From: Ereboglobus luteus
Lineage (GTDB): Bacteria > Verrucomicrobiota > Verrucomicrobiia > Opitutales > Opitutaceae
DNA length: 64,000 bases
Reading direction: 5' to 3'
Assembly: GCF_003096195.1 (NCBI RefSeq)
Contig: NZ_CP023004.1
Location: 2,894,501 to 2,958,500, forward strand
Shown: positions 1 through 8,238 of the stretch, piece by piece
How the letters are laid out: each line of letters begins with the position of its first letter
Numbering within the stretch: position 1 is the first letter of the stretch
The notes under the pieces: generated by a model
What the model was told of the DNA's origin: nothing
Database searches by the model: none
What the model saw: the letters and a program-made list of their open reading frames with translations, nothing else
Program-made: the position numbers and the translations under genes

Positions 1-98
1 GCGCGGAAGCACGCCCCGTCACAGTCACGCTTCCCGAAACCACCACCAACGACGGCACCATATTGCGACCCACCACCGCCGTCATACGCGCTCAATAA
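1..98 (+). CDS. C-terminal end of an unidentified protein (partial)
   Basis: An open frame enters from the left edge and stops with TAA at 96-98, giving a 31-residue Thr/Pro-rich tail ending VIRAQ. It lies 27 bp upstream of trbJ on the same strand. In the usual trb order the gene before trbJ is trbE (VirB4-type ATPase), so this could be its end, but 31 low-complexity residues are too few to say. The reading frame itself is the only evidence. Confidence 0.4.
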   Translation, partial: AEARPVTVTLPETTTNDGTILRPTTAVIRAQ

Positions 99-125
99 CA
101 GCCCCAAAAATCAATCCACATTATC

Positions 126-923
126 ATGAAGAAACTATTCGCACTTTTCGTTCTGGCGGCATCGACCGCGTTAAGCGTGCTCGTTTTTGCCGGTATGCCC
201 GTCATCGACGCGGCCAACCTTGCCAACAGCCAGATTTCGCACATCGCAACCATTGCCAAATGGGTTGAAAACATCGCACAGTTGAAGGCGCAGATTACGC
301 AGTTGAAAGAGCAGGTCAGCATTCAAGGGCAGTTGCGAAACTGGACAGGAAATCCCGCTGATGCCGTAAAACTTGTTTCGCTGGGGATTCTGACAGAGCG
401 CGACCTAATGCGTGATTTTGGAATGTCGCGCACCGACATCGCCCGCGCGGCGCAAAGCCTCGACACTCTCACGCACACGGACGGCAACACCTACCGTCCC
501 GTTTCCGTGCCTGATCTCAACGGTGGCGCAGTCCAACACGACCCGCTCACCTATCGCCGGCATACGTTGATTGACGCTCGCACAGACAACACACGTCTTG
601 TCACCGATCAAACCCGCGAACGTGAGCGCGAATTGCAGGAGGAAATTGCCCTCACCCTGGCCGAACTTCGCAGCGGTTCAACCGACGCACAGGTGCAAAA
701 ACTCACCGCCAAACTCATCGTCCTGAACGGCCAACTTTCGCAGGTTGAAACCGCGCGTCGCCGTCAAGTTGACGAAGTGCTTCTCCAAAAAATCGCGAAC
801 GACAACCGTCGCGAAATTGAGCAACTTGCCGCCGCCGATCTCGCGGCAAAAGACAACTACATCGCCAACCAGCGCGTTGCGACTTTCATGCGCTCACTCA
901 ACCCGCGTAAAAACGTGCGGTAG
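126..923 (+). CDS. trbJ: TrbJ/VirB5-like conjugal transfer protein
   Basis: This 265-residue protein starts with a clear signal peptide (MKKLFALFVLAASTALSVLVFA), followed by the MPVIDAANL segment typical of TrbJ and a helical coiled-coil stretch rich in Q, L and K (about residues 45-75). A second long amphipathic, charged helical region fills residues about 155-250. VirB5/TrbJ proteins are exported to the periplasm and act as minor pilus or pilus-tip components of type IV secretion. In a normal trb operon trbL would follow at once; here about 3.7 kb of unrelated cargo lies between them. Identification rests on the signal peptide, the N-terminal motif, the helical profile and the order relative to trbL-trbF-trbG-trbI. 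Confidence 0.75.
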   Translation: MKKLFALFVLAASTALSVLVFAGMPVIDAANLANSQISHIATIAKWVENIAQLKAQITQLKEQVSIQGQLRNWTGNPADAVKLVSLGILTERDLMRDFGMSRTDIARAAQSLDTLTHTDGNTYRPVSVPDLNGGAVQHDPLTYRRHTLIDARTDNTRLVTDQTRERERELQEEIALTLAELRSGSTDAQVQKLTAKLIVLNGQLSQVETARRRQVDEVLLQKIANDNRREIEQLAAADLAAKDNYIANQRVATFMRSLNPRKNVR

Positions 924-965
924 CCAAGTGTCCAAGCTGTCAAGTTGCCAAGGTTGGGGTCTATT

Positions 966-1051
966 TAGACATCCTAAAAGATGTCTATTTTACTCATATT
1001 GACATTCTTTAAGATGTCCATTTATTGAAAATCGACACTCTTAAAGATGTA
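966..1051 (+). promoter_or_regulatory. Three evenly spaced operator-like inverted repeats
   Basis: Three copies of an inverted repeat with half-sites GACATC/GATGTC and a 6-nt spacer lie at 967-986 (8-bp arms counting 966 and 987), 1001-1018 and 1034-1051. Their centres (976.5, 1009.5 and 1042.5) are exactly 33 bp apart, about three helical turns, so all three present the same DNA face. The third overlaps the ATG of the downstream HTH gene. A TTGACA hexamer (999-1004) lies inside the second. The layout suggests cooperative autorepression by the HTH protein; that is inference. Confidence 0.7.
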
Positions 1052-1512
1052 TGAAAACACAACTCCAAGAAATCCTGCTTCGCGGTTTGGATGAGGAAAT
1101 CGAAGCCAAGCACGACTTGCGTGGGAAAATCAACGCACCCGCAAAAGGCTGGCTGCGCGCTGTCCGCGAAGCCTTGGGGCTAAGTCAGCGCGACATTGCC
1201 GCGCGTATGCGCATCCGCCAGCAGCCCTATGCCAGCATGGAAAAGCGCGAGGCCGACGGCACTGTTTCACTTTCCACATTACGACGCGCGGCGGATGCGC
1301 TTGATTGCGAACTGGTTTATTTTCTCGTGCCGAAGGAACAGGCTGCAAAATCGTTTGCCGAGCTTGCGACACGTGATGACGCAGCACTCAAACATTTGCG
1401 CGCGACCGAACACTCAATGGCCTTGGAGGGCCAGGCGGTTGGCGACCTTCCGGCCATGCCCGCCCCGCAATCACCCGCACCGGAAAACGACGAAAAAACC
1501 AGCCGCCCATGA
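1051..1512 (+). CDS. Mobile mystery protein A (HTH antitoxin-like regulator)
   Basis: The 153-residue protein has an Xre-type helix-turn-helix at about residues 35-92, containing ALGLSQRDIAARM. The tail is Pro-rich and probably disordered. It matches the mobile mystery protein A family, which is found next to a Fic-domain partner on many mobile elements. Its stop codon overlaps the start of the partner (ATGA, 1509-1512), so the two are translationally coupled. Three 33-bp-spaced inverted repeats sit directly upstream, the last one over this start codon, and no clear Shine-Dalgarno sequence precedes it. It probably represses its own operon and may neutralise the Fic partner. The family name is a confident call; the antitoxin role is inferred. 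Confidence 0.85.
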   Translation: MKTQLQEILLRGLDEEIEAKHDLRGKINAPAKGWLRAVREALGLSQRDIAARMRIRQQPYASMEKREADGTVSLSTLRRAADALDCELVYFLVPKEQAAKSFAELATRDDAALKHLRATEHSMALEGQAVGDLPAMPAPQSPAPENDEKTSRP

Positions 1513-2108
1513 ATTCCATTTTTTCCGCCGGCGACGACGCGCAGACACCGCTTGCACCGGAAGAATTGCACTCGCTCAAATTGAGCCTTTCCACGCGCGG
1601 CCAGCTTAACGAAGTCGAACGCCTGAACATCAACGAGGCGCGTGTGTGGGCCATGTCGAAATCCGTGTTAAAACGCGCGGACTTGGCGACGGACTTTTTT
1701 GCGCGGGAACTGCACCGCCGCATGTTTAACCAAGTTTGGAAATGGGCCGGCCAATACCGCACGACCGAACGCAATCTCGGATGGGAATGGCACCGCATTC
1801 CCGAGGGGATGCGAGTCCTCATGGACGATTTTCGAGCATGGGTGCAATACGCCACCTATCCGCTTGATGAAGCGGCGGTGCGCCTGCATCACCGGATGGT
1901 GGTCATTCACCCGTGGCCAAACGGCAACGGACGGCATTCGCGCCTATTGGCCGACGTGTTGCTCGCAGCCAACGGCGGCAAGCCGTTGACATGGGGCTCC
2001 GGCTCAAACCTCGCGCAATCCGGCGATGTTCGCGCAAACTATATCGCCGCCCTGAAAGAAGCCGACCAAGGCGACATGCAACGGCTGATTGCTTTCGCAA
2101 AGAGTTGA
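1509..2108 (+). CDS. Mobile mystery protein B (Fic/DOC-family protein)
   Basis: This 199-residue Fic-fold protein carries the signature HPWPNGNGRHSR at residues 134-145. Fic enzymes usually transfer AMP or a related group to a target protein, using a motif HxFx(D/E)GNGRxxR. Here Phe is Trp and the acidic metal-binding residue is Asn138. From memory Asn is usual at that position in mobile mystery B, so this may be a family trait rather than decay; it does mean that AMP transfer should not be assumed. The gene overlaps the HTH gene by 4 bp. Together they look like a toxin-antitoxin or addiction pair inserted between trbJ and trbL. Confidence 0.85.
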   Translation: MNSIFSAGDDAQTPLAPEELHSLKLSLSTRGQLNEVERLNINEARVWAMSKSVLKRADLATDFFARELHRRMFNQVWKWAGQYRTTERNLGWEWHRIPEGMRVLMDDFRAWVQYATYPLDEAAVRLHHRMVVIHPWPNGNGRHSRLLADVLLAANGGKPLTWGSGSNLAQSGDVRANYIAALKEADQGDMQRLIAFAKS

Positions 2109-2168
2109 AAAGTGTTCGACTGAAACATTTTGAGCTTCATTTTAAACAAGAATGCATATCATAAATTC

Positions 2169-3119
2169 ATGGGTATTTTCAAAAACGCGATAGATTCAAT
2201 AGTCTTAGGCATAGAAGATTATAATTCAGACGACCCAAGACGAATTCTTTCATCTACAAGAAACTTGGTTGCGGGTATTCTTCTTCTCATTAAACATCGT
2301 CTGGCAGAACTCAGCCCATCAGGTTCCGATGAGGTATTGATAAAACAACGTGTATTACCCGTGCTTGATGCTTCTGACGGCGTTGCGTGGAAAGGCGAAG
2401 GCAAGAAAACCGTGGATGTGCAGCAAATGAAAGAACGGAGTGACAGTCTCGGGATAACTGTCGATTGGAAAAGAGTCGAAAAAATCGTTAAGCACAGAAA
2501 CGACATTGAACATTATTTTAGTTCACTAAATCATTCAGCGCTCAAAGGCTTGCTGTCAGACTCCTTCATAATAATCAGAGATTTTTTGCGCACCGAACTA
2601 TGCTTAGACCCACTTGTTGCGCTAGGTGAAGAAACTTGGTCAACCCTAACGGAAGTTTCTGAAATATTCATAAAAGAGAAAGCTGAATGCCTTGATAATA
2701 TGGAGTCAATTGAATGGGAACATCCATTTCTTAAAGAAGCGATTACGGAGTGGGTATGCAAAAAGTGTGGTTCATTTCTCATTGATGTCGAAGAACCGCA
2801 TGTCGAGCCCGAGTCTGTAACCTTCAAATGTCGTAGTTGTGGAGAGAAATATGACTACGAGACTGGCGCCGAAGGCGCTATAAAAGAATATTATGTCACA
2901 GAGAACTATATAGCAGCAAAAGAAGGCGGAGATCCGGTAACCGCAGAATGTCCGAATTGTTTTCGAGAAGCCTATCATCTGAGTGAGGATGTCTGTCTAA
3001 TATGTGGCGAATCAGTAGAACGCAGATGCCAACGATGCTATACCTCCATTCCTAGCTGTGAACTTGATGGAAGCGGATATTGCTCCTGGTGCAATCATAT
3101 GATGTCAAAAGACGACTAA
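2169..3119 (+). CDS. HEPN-like protein with C-terminal zinc ribbons
   Basis: I do not recognise a named family. The 316-residue product has an all-helical N-terminal half that contains RNDIEH at residues 110-115. This fits the Rx4-6H motif, with a polar residue after Arg, that defines catalytic HEPN ribonuclease domains. The C-terminal third has six CxxC pairs (about 197/200, 221/224, 261/264, 276/279, 287/290 and 305/308), so several zinc ribbons are likely. An in-frame TTG at 2130 could add 13 residues; the ATG at 2169 is preferred, though neither has a good ribosome site. It is A+T-rich relative to the trb genes and overlaps the convergent downstream gene by 4 bp. An RNA-cleaving defence or toxin role is inferred from the motif only. 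Confidence 0.6.
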   Translation: MGIFKNAIDSIVLGIEDYNSDDPRRILSSTRNLVAGILLLIKHRLAELSPSGSDEVLIKQRVLPVLDASDGVAWKGEGKKTVDVQQMKERSDSLGITVDWKRVEKIVKHRNDIEHYFSSLNHSALKGLLSDSFIIIRDFLRTELCLDPLVALGEETWSTLTEVSEIFIKEKAECLDNMESIEWEHPFLKEAITEWVCKKCGSFLIDVEEPHVEPESVTFKCRSCGEKYDYETGAEGAIKEYYVTENYIAAKEGGDPVTAECPNCFREAYHLSEDVCLICGESVERRCQRCYTSIPSCELDGSGYCSWCNHMMSKDD

Positions 3120-3610
3120 CTACTCCTTTCGTTATTTTGCACTGATACTGAGTTAGCAAGACCTTGAATCAATCCTGCGCTTACCAAATCTGAAATATTC
3201 CCAGATGCTTGGGTTGGTTTTCTTGGAAATTGGTAGTCAATGTTAATTCCGCTCAGACTCATGCTTTCAGACATTCCGGTTGGTATTTCAGTTGTTCGGC
3301 CATCGTAATCAGCATGTTCTACAAATCCGGCATGACATATTCCGCTAGTGAGATCAAATGTGACGATATATTGATGTTCATCTATTTCAGAACCATCAAT
3401 CCTGTAACCTTGAAATAAATACGTCTGATTACAGTCACTTCCAGAAGCCATTACTACAGCAGTGTTAAATTTCTCTGTGAGCGTTTCTGGAAGAAACTCA
3501 GGAAACTCTGATGGATTTATTACGCGATAGGTATAGTTAGGGCAAAATTGCGCCCACTCATCTTGAGTCCATTTTGATGGAAACGGATAATATTTGTTAC
3601 GTTTAGGCAT
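3116..3610 (-). CDS. Hypothetical protein downstream of the HNH gene
   Basis: No family is recognised in this 164-residue, probably cytosolic protein. It has no signal peptide or membrane segment and is rich in aromatic and polar residues (N-terminus MPKRNKYYPFPSKW). It follows the HNH gene by 38 bp on the same strand, so the two probably form an operon. Its end overlaps the end of the HEPN-like gene by 4 bp. Base composition is A+T-rich, as in the rest of this cargo block. It could be a partner or immunity protein of the HNH nuclease; only gene position supports that. Confidence 0.5.
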   Translation of the reverse strand: MPKRNKYYPFPSKWTQDEWAQFCPNYTYRVINPSEFPEFLPETLTEKFNTAVVMASGSDCNQTYLFQGYRIDGSEIDEHQYIVTFDLTSGICHAGFVEHADYDGRTTEIPTGMSESMSLSGINIDYQFPRKPTQASGNISDLVSAGLIQGLANSVSVQNNERSS

Positions 3611-3648
3611 GTAGTATGAATATTTAATGCATTGAAAATTAACTATAT

Positions 3649-4431
3649 TTACATTTTCCCATGTCTAAACTCGTCGAATGCTCGACAGAGAGGCGTTCCG
3701 TTTTTTATGTGTCTTTTCCCGACAGGTGTTCGTGATAACTTTTCCTTCAAAAAAGCAACGAGTTCATCAAACCTATCGACAGACAGATAATATCGAGTCC
3801 GAGTTTTTAGTCTAAACTTCCGCTTTATCGCTGTTCCAATTATTGCCCAGCGCTCTTTTTCAGTGGGATATAACTTTGTTGCATAATCCGAATACAACCC
3901 ACAGAGATAATCCATATAGTTCGACATATTGGCATCTGCACCGATGCTGTTTTTCGGGTAATTTCTATCAGTGCCAAATGTCTGCTTAATATTGATGGGA
4001 GCGCTATTGTCGCCAGCGATGGAGACTGCAACAGACTGTTTTTTAGCGGTAGCTCGGGCAACACATGCCAATCCAATTTTTGAAAAAACACGCTCTGCTT
4101 GTGTCGCTATCTGTCGGCTAATTTCAACAGCCCCCTGCGCTTCATGCATTTCTTTTATGCGTTGAAGCAACGGAACCGTATATCGCTGTGGATTTTTATC
4201 CACCAGTGTGTGGCATGTCGGGCAAAGCAGTAGCAAATTCGGGAACTCATCTCTCTCTTTCACAGATAAAGTTGGCGAAAATCTAGGACCAGTTTTTCGT
4301 TTGGCCTGAATGTGGCAAATTTCCACAAGCAATGAGTCATCCCTTACAAGTTTGGAATGACAGTCAGGCATTGCACATTTGTTTCCCGATTTTGCGAATA
4401 GACGCTTAACAGTGGTTAATGTGATCGGCAT
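3649..4431 (-). CDS. HNH endonuclease-domain protein
   Basis: This 260-residue protein has an N-terminal HNH-type zinc-finger nuclease region within residues about 1-80: CAMPDC, then ICHIQ, then NLLLLCPTCHTLVDKNP. That gives two Cys pairs and the conserved His and Asn. The C-terminal part (about 170-250, including IGTAIKRKFRLK) has the helical look of ORF6C-like DNA-associated regions of phage proteins; this is a weak resemblance. The frame is open further upstream to 4638, but the ATG at 4431 places the start just before the HNH domain. It is A+T-rich and transcribed against trbL. A restriction or defence role is plausible but unproven. Confidence 0.65.
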   Translation of the reverse strand: MPITLTTVKRLFAKSGNKCAMPDCHSKLVRDDSLLVEICHIQAKRKTGPRFSPTLSVKERDEFPNLLLLCPTCHTLVDKNPQRYTVPLLQRIKEMHEAQGAVEISRQIATQAERVFSKIGLACVARATAKKQSVAVSIAGDNSAPINIKQTFGTDRNYPKNSIGADANMSNYMDYLCGLYSDYATKLYPTEKERWAIIGTAIKRKFRLKTRTRYYLSVDRFDELVAFLKEKLSRTPVGKRHIKNGTPLCRAFDEFRHGKM

Positions 4432-4652
4432 ATAGCGGCTGGAGGTTAATGTCGTTCTAAAGCATGAGAATGATTGTTTTAGATACAGAGACGACACAGA
4501 AATTCTCTTTTTCGCGTTTTTATTCTCAAAAAACACGGAAACGTCCAATACGCGCCCAAGCAATCGAGGCATACTGGTGGCACGATTTGCCCTGAATCCG
4601 GTGGCTCGCGCCAACGAGGTTCGGACATTCGGCAACAAAAACCCGAACCATT

Positions 4653-5621
4653 ATGGACCTCGTTCTGCCAGTTCTGGAAAACAAAATCACCGCGATGGTG
4701 ACGGCGTTCCGCTTTGTTGTGTTTGCGATGCTCGTGGCCGGCCTGATCGCCCGCATGAGCAGGCAGCATTACACCAACAGCGAAATCGCGCGACCGCTCG
4801 CGCGAGCCATCACCATCGTGGCCCTTGTTTCCTCGATGAACTGGTGGTTTCCGCTCGTGGAAAACACCATGCTCGCGGCGGCGTCATACCTTGACCCGCA
4901 GTATAACGACAACCCCGCTCGCGCGTCCGAGGAACTGCGCGCGGGCATCGCGCTGAATCCCGAGAAAAAGGAATGGTCGTGGCGCAAGCTGAACGAATCG
5001 CTTTACAACGCAGTCACCGATGCCGTGTCATGGGTGTTCATCCAGATCGGCGCGCTGATTTCCGCGCCGATGATAATCCTGCAATACATACTGCGATGGA
5101 TTCTCTACCTGCTGACGCCGTTCGCACTCGCGTGCTTCATGATTCCCGGAGCAACCCAAATCGGCGTCCGTTTTTTTCAACAGGTGCTTGCCGTTCTCGC
5201 GTGGCCGGTCGGTTTTGCGATCACCAACCTTGTCAGCATCGCCATCTGGCAGGATTTTCGCTCAGTGGTCGGCGCTGATCCCGCGACACTCGAAATGGCC
5301 GCTTACTCGCCATTTCTTACCAACGTCGGCGGCATACTCGCCGCGCTCACGTTGCTGATCGGAACGATCAGCACGCCGATCATTTGCCAGAAGATATTTG
5401 CCCAAGGTTACGCGTTCACGGGTGAAACCGGCAACCCCGGCGCGTTGGGAAAATCAGGAATAGATGTGCTCTATCGCGCCAACATGGTAGGCAACATGTT
5501 CACGCCTCGGGCCGGAGCGGTTTCCGCAATGGCGGCGCAAGCAAATGGCGCGTCATCCAGCACAAGCCAATCAAACGCCGCACCTCCGCCTTCGCCAGCC
5601 CCTTCCACTCCCGGACTCTGA
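4653..5621 (+). CDS. trbL: TrbL/VirB6-like inner-membrane transfer protein
   Basis: A 322-residue polytopic membrane protein with about six hydrophobic segments (near residues 15-35, 48-65, 120-155, 160-185 and 215-245) and a Ser/Pro/Ala-rich tail. VirB6/TrbL forms part of the inner-membrane pore through which DNA passes in type IV secretion. It is shorter than typical TrbL (400-500 residues), mainly in the C-terminal region. It follows the inserted cargo and is the first of a tight run trbL-trbF-trbG-trbI; trbF begins 3 bp after its stop. The call depends on hydrophobicity and gene order more than on sharp motifs. Confidence 0.75.
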   Translation: MDLVLPVLENKITAMVTAFRFVVFAMLVAGLIARMSRQHYTNSEIARPLARAITIVALVSSMNWWFPLVENTMLAAASYLDPQYNDNPARASEELRAGIALNPEKKEWSWRKLNESLYNAVTDAVSWVFIQIGALISAPMIILQYILRWILYLLTPFALACFMIPGATQIGVRFFQQVLAVLAWPVGFAITNLVSIAIWQDFRSVVGADPATLEMAAYSPFLTNVGGILAALTLLIGTISTPIICQKIFAQGYAFTGETGNPGALGKSGIDVLYRANMVGNMFTPRAGAVSAMAAQANGASSSTSQSNAAPPPSPAPSTPGL

Positions 5622-5624
5622 CAA

Positions 5625-6305
5625 ATGAACACTGAAAAACAGCTCGATGCGCCATTGCGTGAAACGCCGGTCGATAATGCCGTGCGACTCTCGCCACCGA
5701 AAACAAAACGCGCGTTTTCGCCGGCAGGACTATTTGCCGACCATGCCTTTGCCGCGCGCATGTGGATGTTTGTCGCGTGCGGCGCGCTCGTTCTCGTGGC
5801 GGTCCAACCTTATCTGATAATTGAGGCTTACCGTGCTCGCGAGCGCGTTGTCATCCTGGACGGCGGCGGAAGTTTTTCGGTGTCGCCGCTACTCGGTTTC
5901 GAGGAGGCGAAAACGCTTCACGAAACGCTTTCGATCTGGTCGGCGCTCGCGCTTTTGCAACGCAACCCGAAGAACTTCGATTTTCCCGATTTACTGCAAC
6001 GATTGTTTCTCACCGACGCCGCGACCAAGGCGCAGAACGAATTGCTCGCCTCGCGCGAGGAGTTCGAAGTGAAGCAGATTCACCAGAAGCCGGAGGTTTT
6101 CAAAATCGACATCCTTCGCACGCGCGAAGACCAAGTGCTTGTGCGCATTGAAGGCCAGCTCGTGCGCACCGGCGTGTTTGAACGACAGGCGTTCACTGAA
6201 TCCCCGCGCTTCGCACTCACCCTCACCCTTGTCCGCAACCCGGACATGATCGCCAACAAACGCTACCCGCTCGCCGTATGGAACTACGAATTCTCACTCC
6301 TCTGA
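5625..6305 (+). CDS. trbF: TrbF/VirB8-like transfer protein
   Basis: A 226-residue bitopic inner-membrane protein with a cytosolic N-terminus of about 45 residues, one membrane segment (about 46-66, MWMFVACGALVLVAVQPYLI) and a periplasmic domain. Length and layout match VirB8/TrbF, which helps assemble the type IV secretion core by contacting VirB9, VirB10 and the pilus. It starts 3 bp after trbL and its 3' end overlaps trbG by 28 bp, so these genes are co-transcribed and probably translationally coupled. Confidence 0.75.
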   Translation: MNTEKQLDAPLRETPVDNAVRLSPPKTKRAFSPAGLFADHAFAARMWMFVACGALVLVAVQPYLIIEAYRARERVVILDGGGSFSVSPLLGFEEAKTLHETLSIWSALALLQRNPKNFDFPDLLQRLFLTDAATKAQNELLASREEFEVKQIHQKPEVFKIDILRTREDQVLVRIEGQLVRTGVFERQAFTESPRFALTLTLVRNPDMIANKRYPLAVWNYEFSLL

Positions 6306-7174
6306 CACGCATCACTTGCGTGCTCGCATTCGCGGCAATCAGCGCCGTCGTCATACATGCCGGTTCAAAAACTACCGCTCCCGTCGTGAAACAATTTCCG
6401 CTCGATGAGCGCGTCGTCTATGAAATCCCCATTGGCATGAGCGTGCCGACGACGATCATGTTTCCCTCCGCGCCGTCCGCGCTCGAAAGCGCGGGCATCA
6501 CCGCCAAGCCGGAGACCCCCGCGCCCGTTTTGCTCTCGCACACGCCCGGACACCATTACCTCAGTGTCCGCGCGCTCAAGCCGGACGCGCAGGCGACGCT
6601 CAATGTCATCTGGAAAAACCGCACCTACATTATCCGGTTCACGGCGTCCGAAAAACCCTACGGCTCCGTCACTTTTTATGAGGATCGTTTAGCGGGTCGC
6701 AGTCCGGCTTTGGCAAAACGCGCCACGCCCGACGTGCTTCTTGAACTCCTCGACCGCGCAAAATCCTACCGCATAGTCCGCGACCAATATCCCGAGGCGG
6801 TGCAACAAATCGAACACCGCGCGCCGCCAATCAGCGAAGCCGTCACGCGCTACAAGGAGTTTTCCGTGACCGTCGAGGAAGTTTTTCGCTTCGACCCCGA
6901 GGACACCTTGATCTTTCGCTTGCGGCTGGAAAATACCGGCGACACCGAGGTTGCCTACCAGCCCCAAAGCCTCGCCGCGCGCATCGGTTCGCGTGTTTAC
7001 ACTGCGTCCGTTTCCGACGCATCGGGACTCATCCCGCCACACGCGGGCACCACGGCCTATTTTGCCATCACCGGAAAACCGGACGGCAGTCGCGCCAACC
7101 TCAGCGTGAAAAACAAATTCAACATCATTGTCCCTCGCGTCACCCGCGACGTGCAACTCATCGAGCCGCGATGA
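6278..7174 (+). CDS. trbG: TrbG/VirB9-like transfer protein
   Basis: This 298-residue exported protein has an N-terminal signal peptide (to about residue 29). Beta-rich segments follow, including the ASEKPYGSVTFYED region (about 121-137) and a C-terminal beta domain. VirB9/TrbG is a periplasmic component of the outer-membrane core complex, with VirB7 and VirB10. The start lies inside trbF in another frame and the stop overlaps trbI by 4 bp (ATGA). Sequence motifs are modest; the position between trbF and trbI makes the assignment solid. Confidence 0.75.
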   Translation: MELRILTPLTRITCVLAFAAISAVVIHAGSKTTAPVVKQFPLDERVVYEIPIGMSVPTTIMFPSAPSALESAGITAKPETPAPVLLSHTPGHHYLSVRALKPDAQATLNVIWKNRTYIIRFTASEKPYGSVTFYEDRLAGRSPALAKRATPDVLLELLDRAKSYRIVRDQYPEAVQQIEHRAPPISEAVTRYKEFSVTVEEVFRFDPEDTLIFRLRLENTGDTEVAYQPQSLAARIGSRVYTASVSDASGLIPPHAGTTAYFAITGKPDGSRANLSVKNKFNIIVPRVTRDVQLIEPR

Positions 7175-8238
7175 AACGCATCATCAAGTTTGTCAAAACC
7201 CCTGTCGGAAGCCTCACATGTCTTGCCGTCCTAATCGCCATTTGCGCGTTGCTTGTTCACGGCAACGACAGCCGCAGCCAACGCCCCAACATCACGCAAC
7301 CGCCCGCCGCAACCGCGCCGATGGAACGCCACACCATCACTCGCGGCGGACAAGAACTCAAGGTTCCCTCGCCCTCGCGTCCAGCGCAAACCGCGCACTC
7401 GCGCGCGCCCGCAGGCGATGAAGCGGAAACAATTTCCCGTCCGCGTGCCGCGCGAGGCGAACAATCCGCCGCGAAAACCAACGAACCCGCGCCACTGCCA
7501 ATCAGCTTGCTTCCGCCTGACGGCGCCACCGCCCGCACAGCCGATCTTTCAAAGGATTATGCTCCCTACGGGCGGCTCATCCCATGCGAAACCGTGACCA
7601 CGTTGGAATCATCGAAAATCGACACGCCGATCATCGGCCTTGTCACCGAGGACGTGTGGCACGACGGACGTCTTATCATTCCCGCAGGCGCGGAAGTTCA
7701 CGGACGCGCCGCAAACGATCATGCGCGCGAGCGCATCGCCGCGTCCGGCCAGTGGATAATCATTTGGCGCGACCGCACCACGAATAACGGAAACGAACTT
7801 GTCATAAACGGCATCGCGCTTGACCGGCAACGTGACGACATCACCGGAGAGTTTGGTTTGCGCGATGGAAGTGCCGGACTTGTCGGTGACATTTTGAAAA
7901 CCGACGACTGGCAGGAAATAAAACTTTTCGCCTCTACCTTCCTCGCGGGCATGGCGGGTGGTTTGCAGGAAATGCGCAACCAGACGACCGCGTATGGCGA
8001 CGTGACCCAAGTTCCGAAGGCCACCGCCAAGAACGCCGCGCTCCAAGGCACAGCCGACGTGCTCAACGCCTATGCCGCGCGCATTCAGCAAATCATCGCC
8101 CAGGACGGCTACTATGTCCGCGTGCCCGCGGGGAAGCAATTTTACCTCTACGTCACCCAAACCCTCGACCAGTCGAAGGCCACGCGCGGCAACCTCCGCG
8201 CCGACCTTTGGCAAAAGAAAGAAACCGCGACACCATGA
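7171..8238 (+). CDS. trbI: TrbI/VirB10-like transfer protein
   Basis: A 355-residue protein with one N-terminal membrane segment (about 12-29), a Pro/Ala-rich linker (about 45-115) and a C-terminal beta-barrel domain containing PYGRLIPCETV, AGAEVHG, DGSAGLVGDIL and a final VRVPAGKQFYLYVTQ. These are hallmarks of VirB10/TrbI, which spans both membranes and couples ATP-driven changes to opening of the outer-membrane channel. It overlaps trbG and the following lipoprotein gene by 4 bp each. Its length is on the short side for the family because of a short linker. Confidence 0.88.
   Translation: MKRIIKFVKTPVGSLTCLAVLIAICALLVHGNDSRSQRPNITQPPAATAPMERHTITRGGQELKVPSPSRPAQTAHSRAPAGDEAETISRPRAARGEQSAAKTNEPAPLPISLLPPDGATARTADLSKDYAPYGRLIPCETVTTLESSKIDTPIIGLVTEDVWHDGRLIIPAGAEVHGRAANDHARERIAASGQWIIIWRDRTTNNGNELVINGIALDRQRDDITGEFGLRDGSAGLVGDILKTDDWQEIKLFASTFLAGMAGGLQEMRNQTTAYGDVTQVPKATAKNAALQGTADVLNAYAARIQQIIAQDGYYVRVPAGKQFYLYVTQTLDQSKATRGNLRADLWQKKETATP

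Noticed and set aside
1509-2108. Fic protein judged inactive because Asn replaces the acidic residue of the motif
   Set aside because: From memory, mobile mystery B proteins normally have this Asn, so it is probably a family feature and no proof of lost activity.
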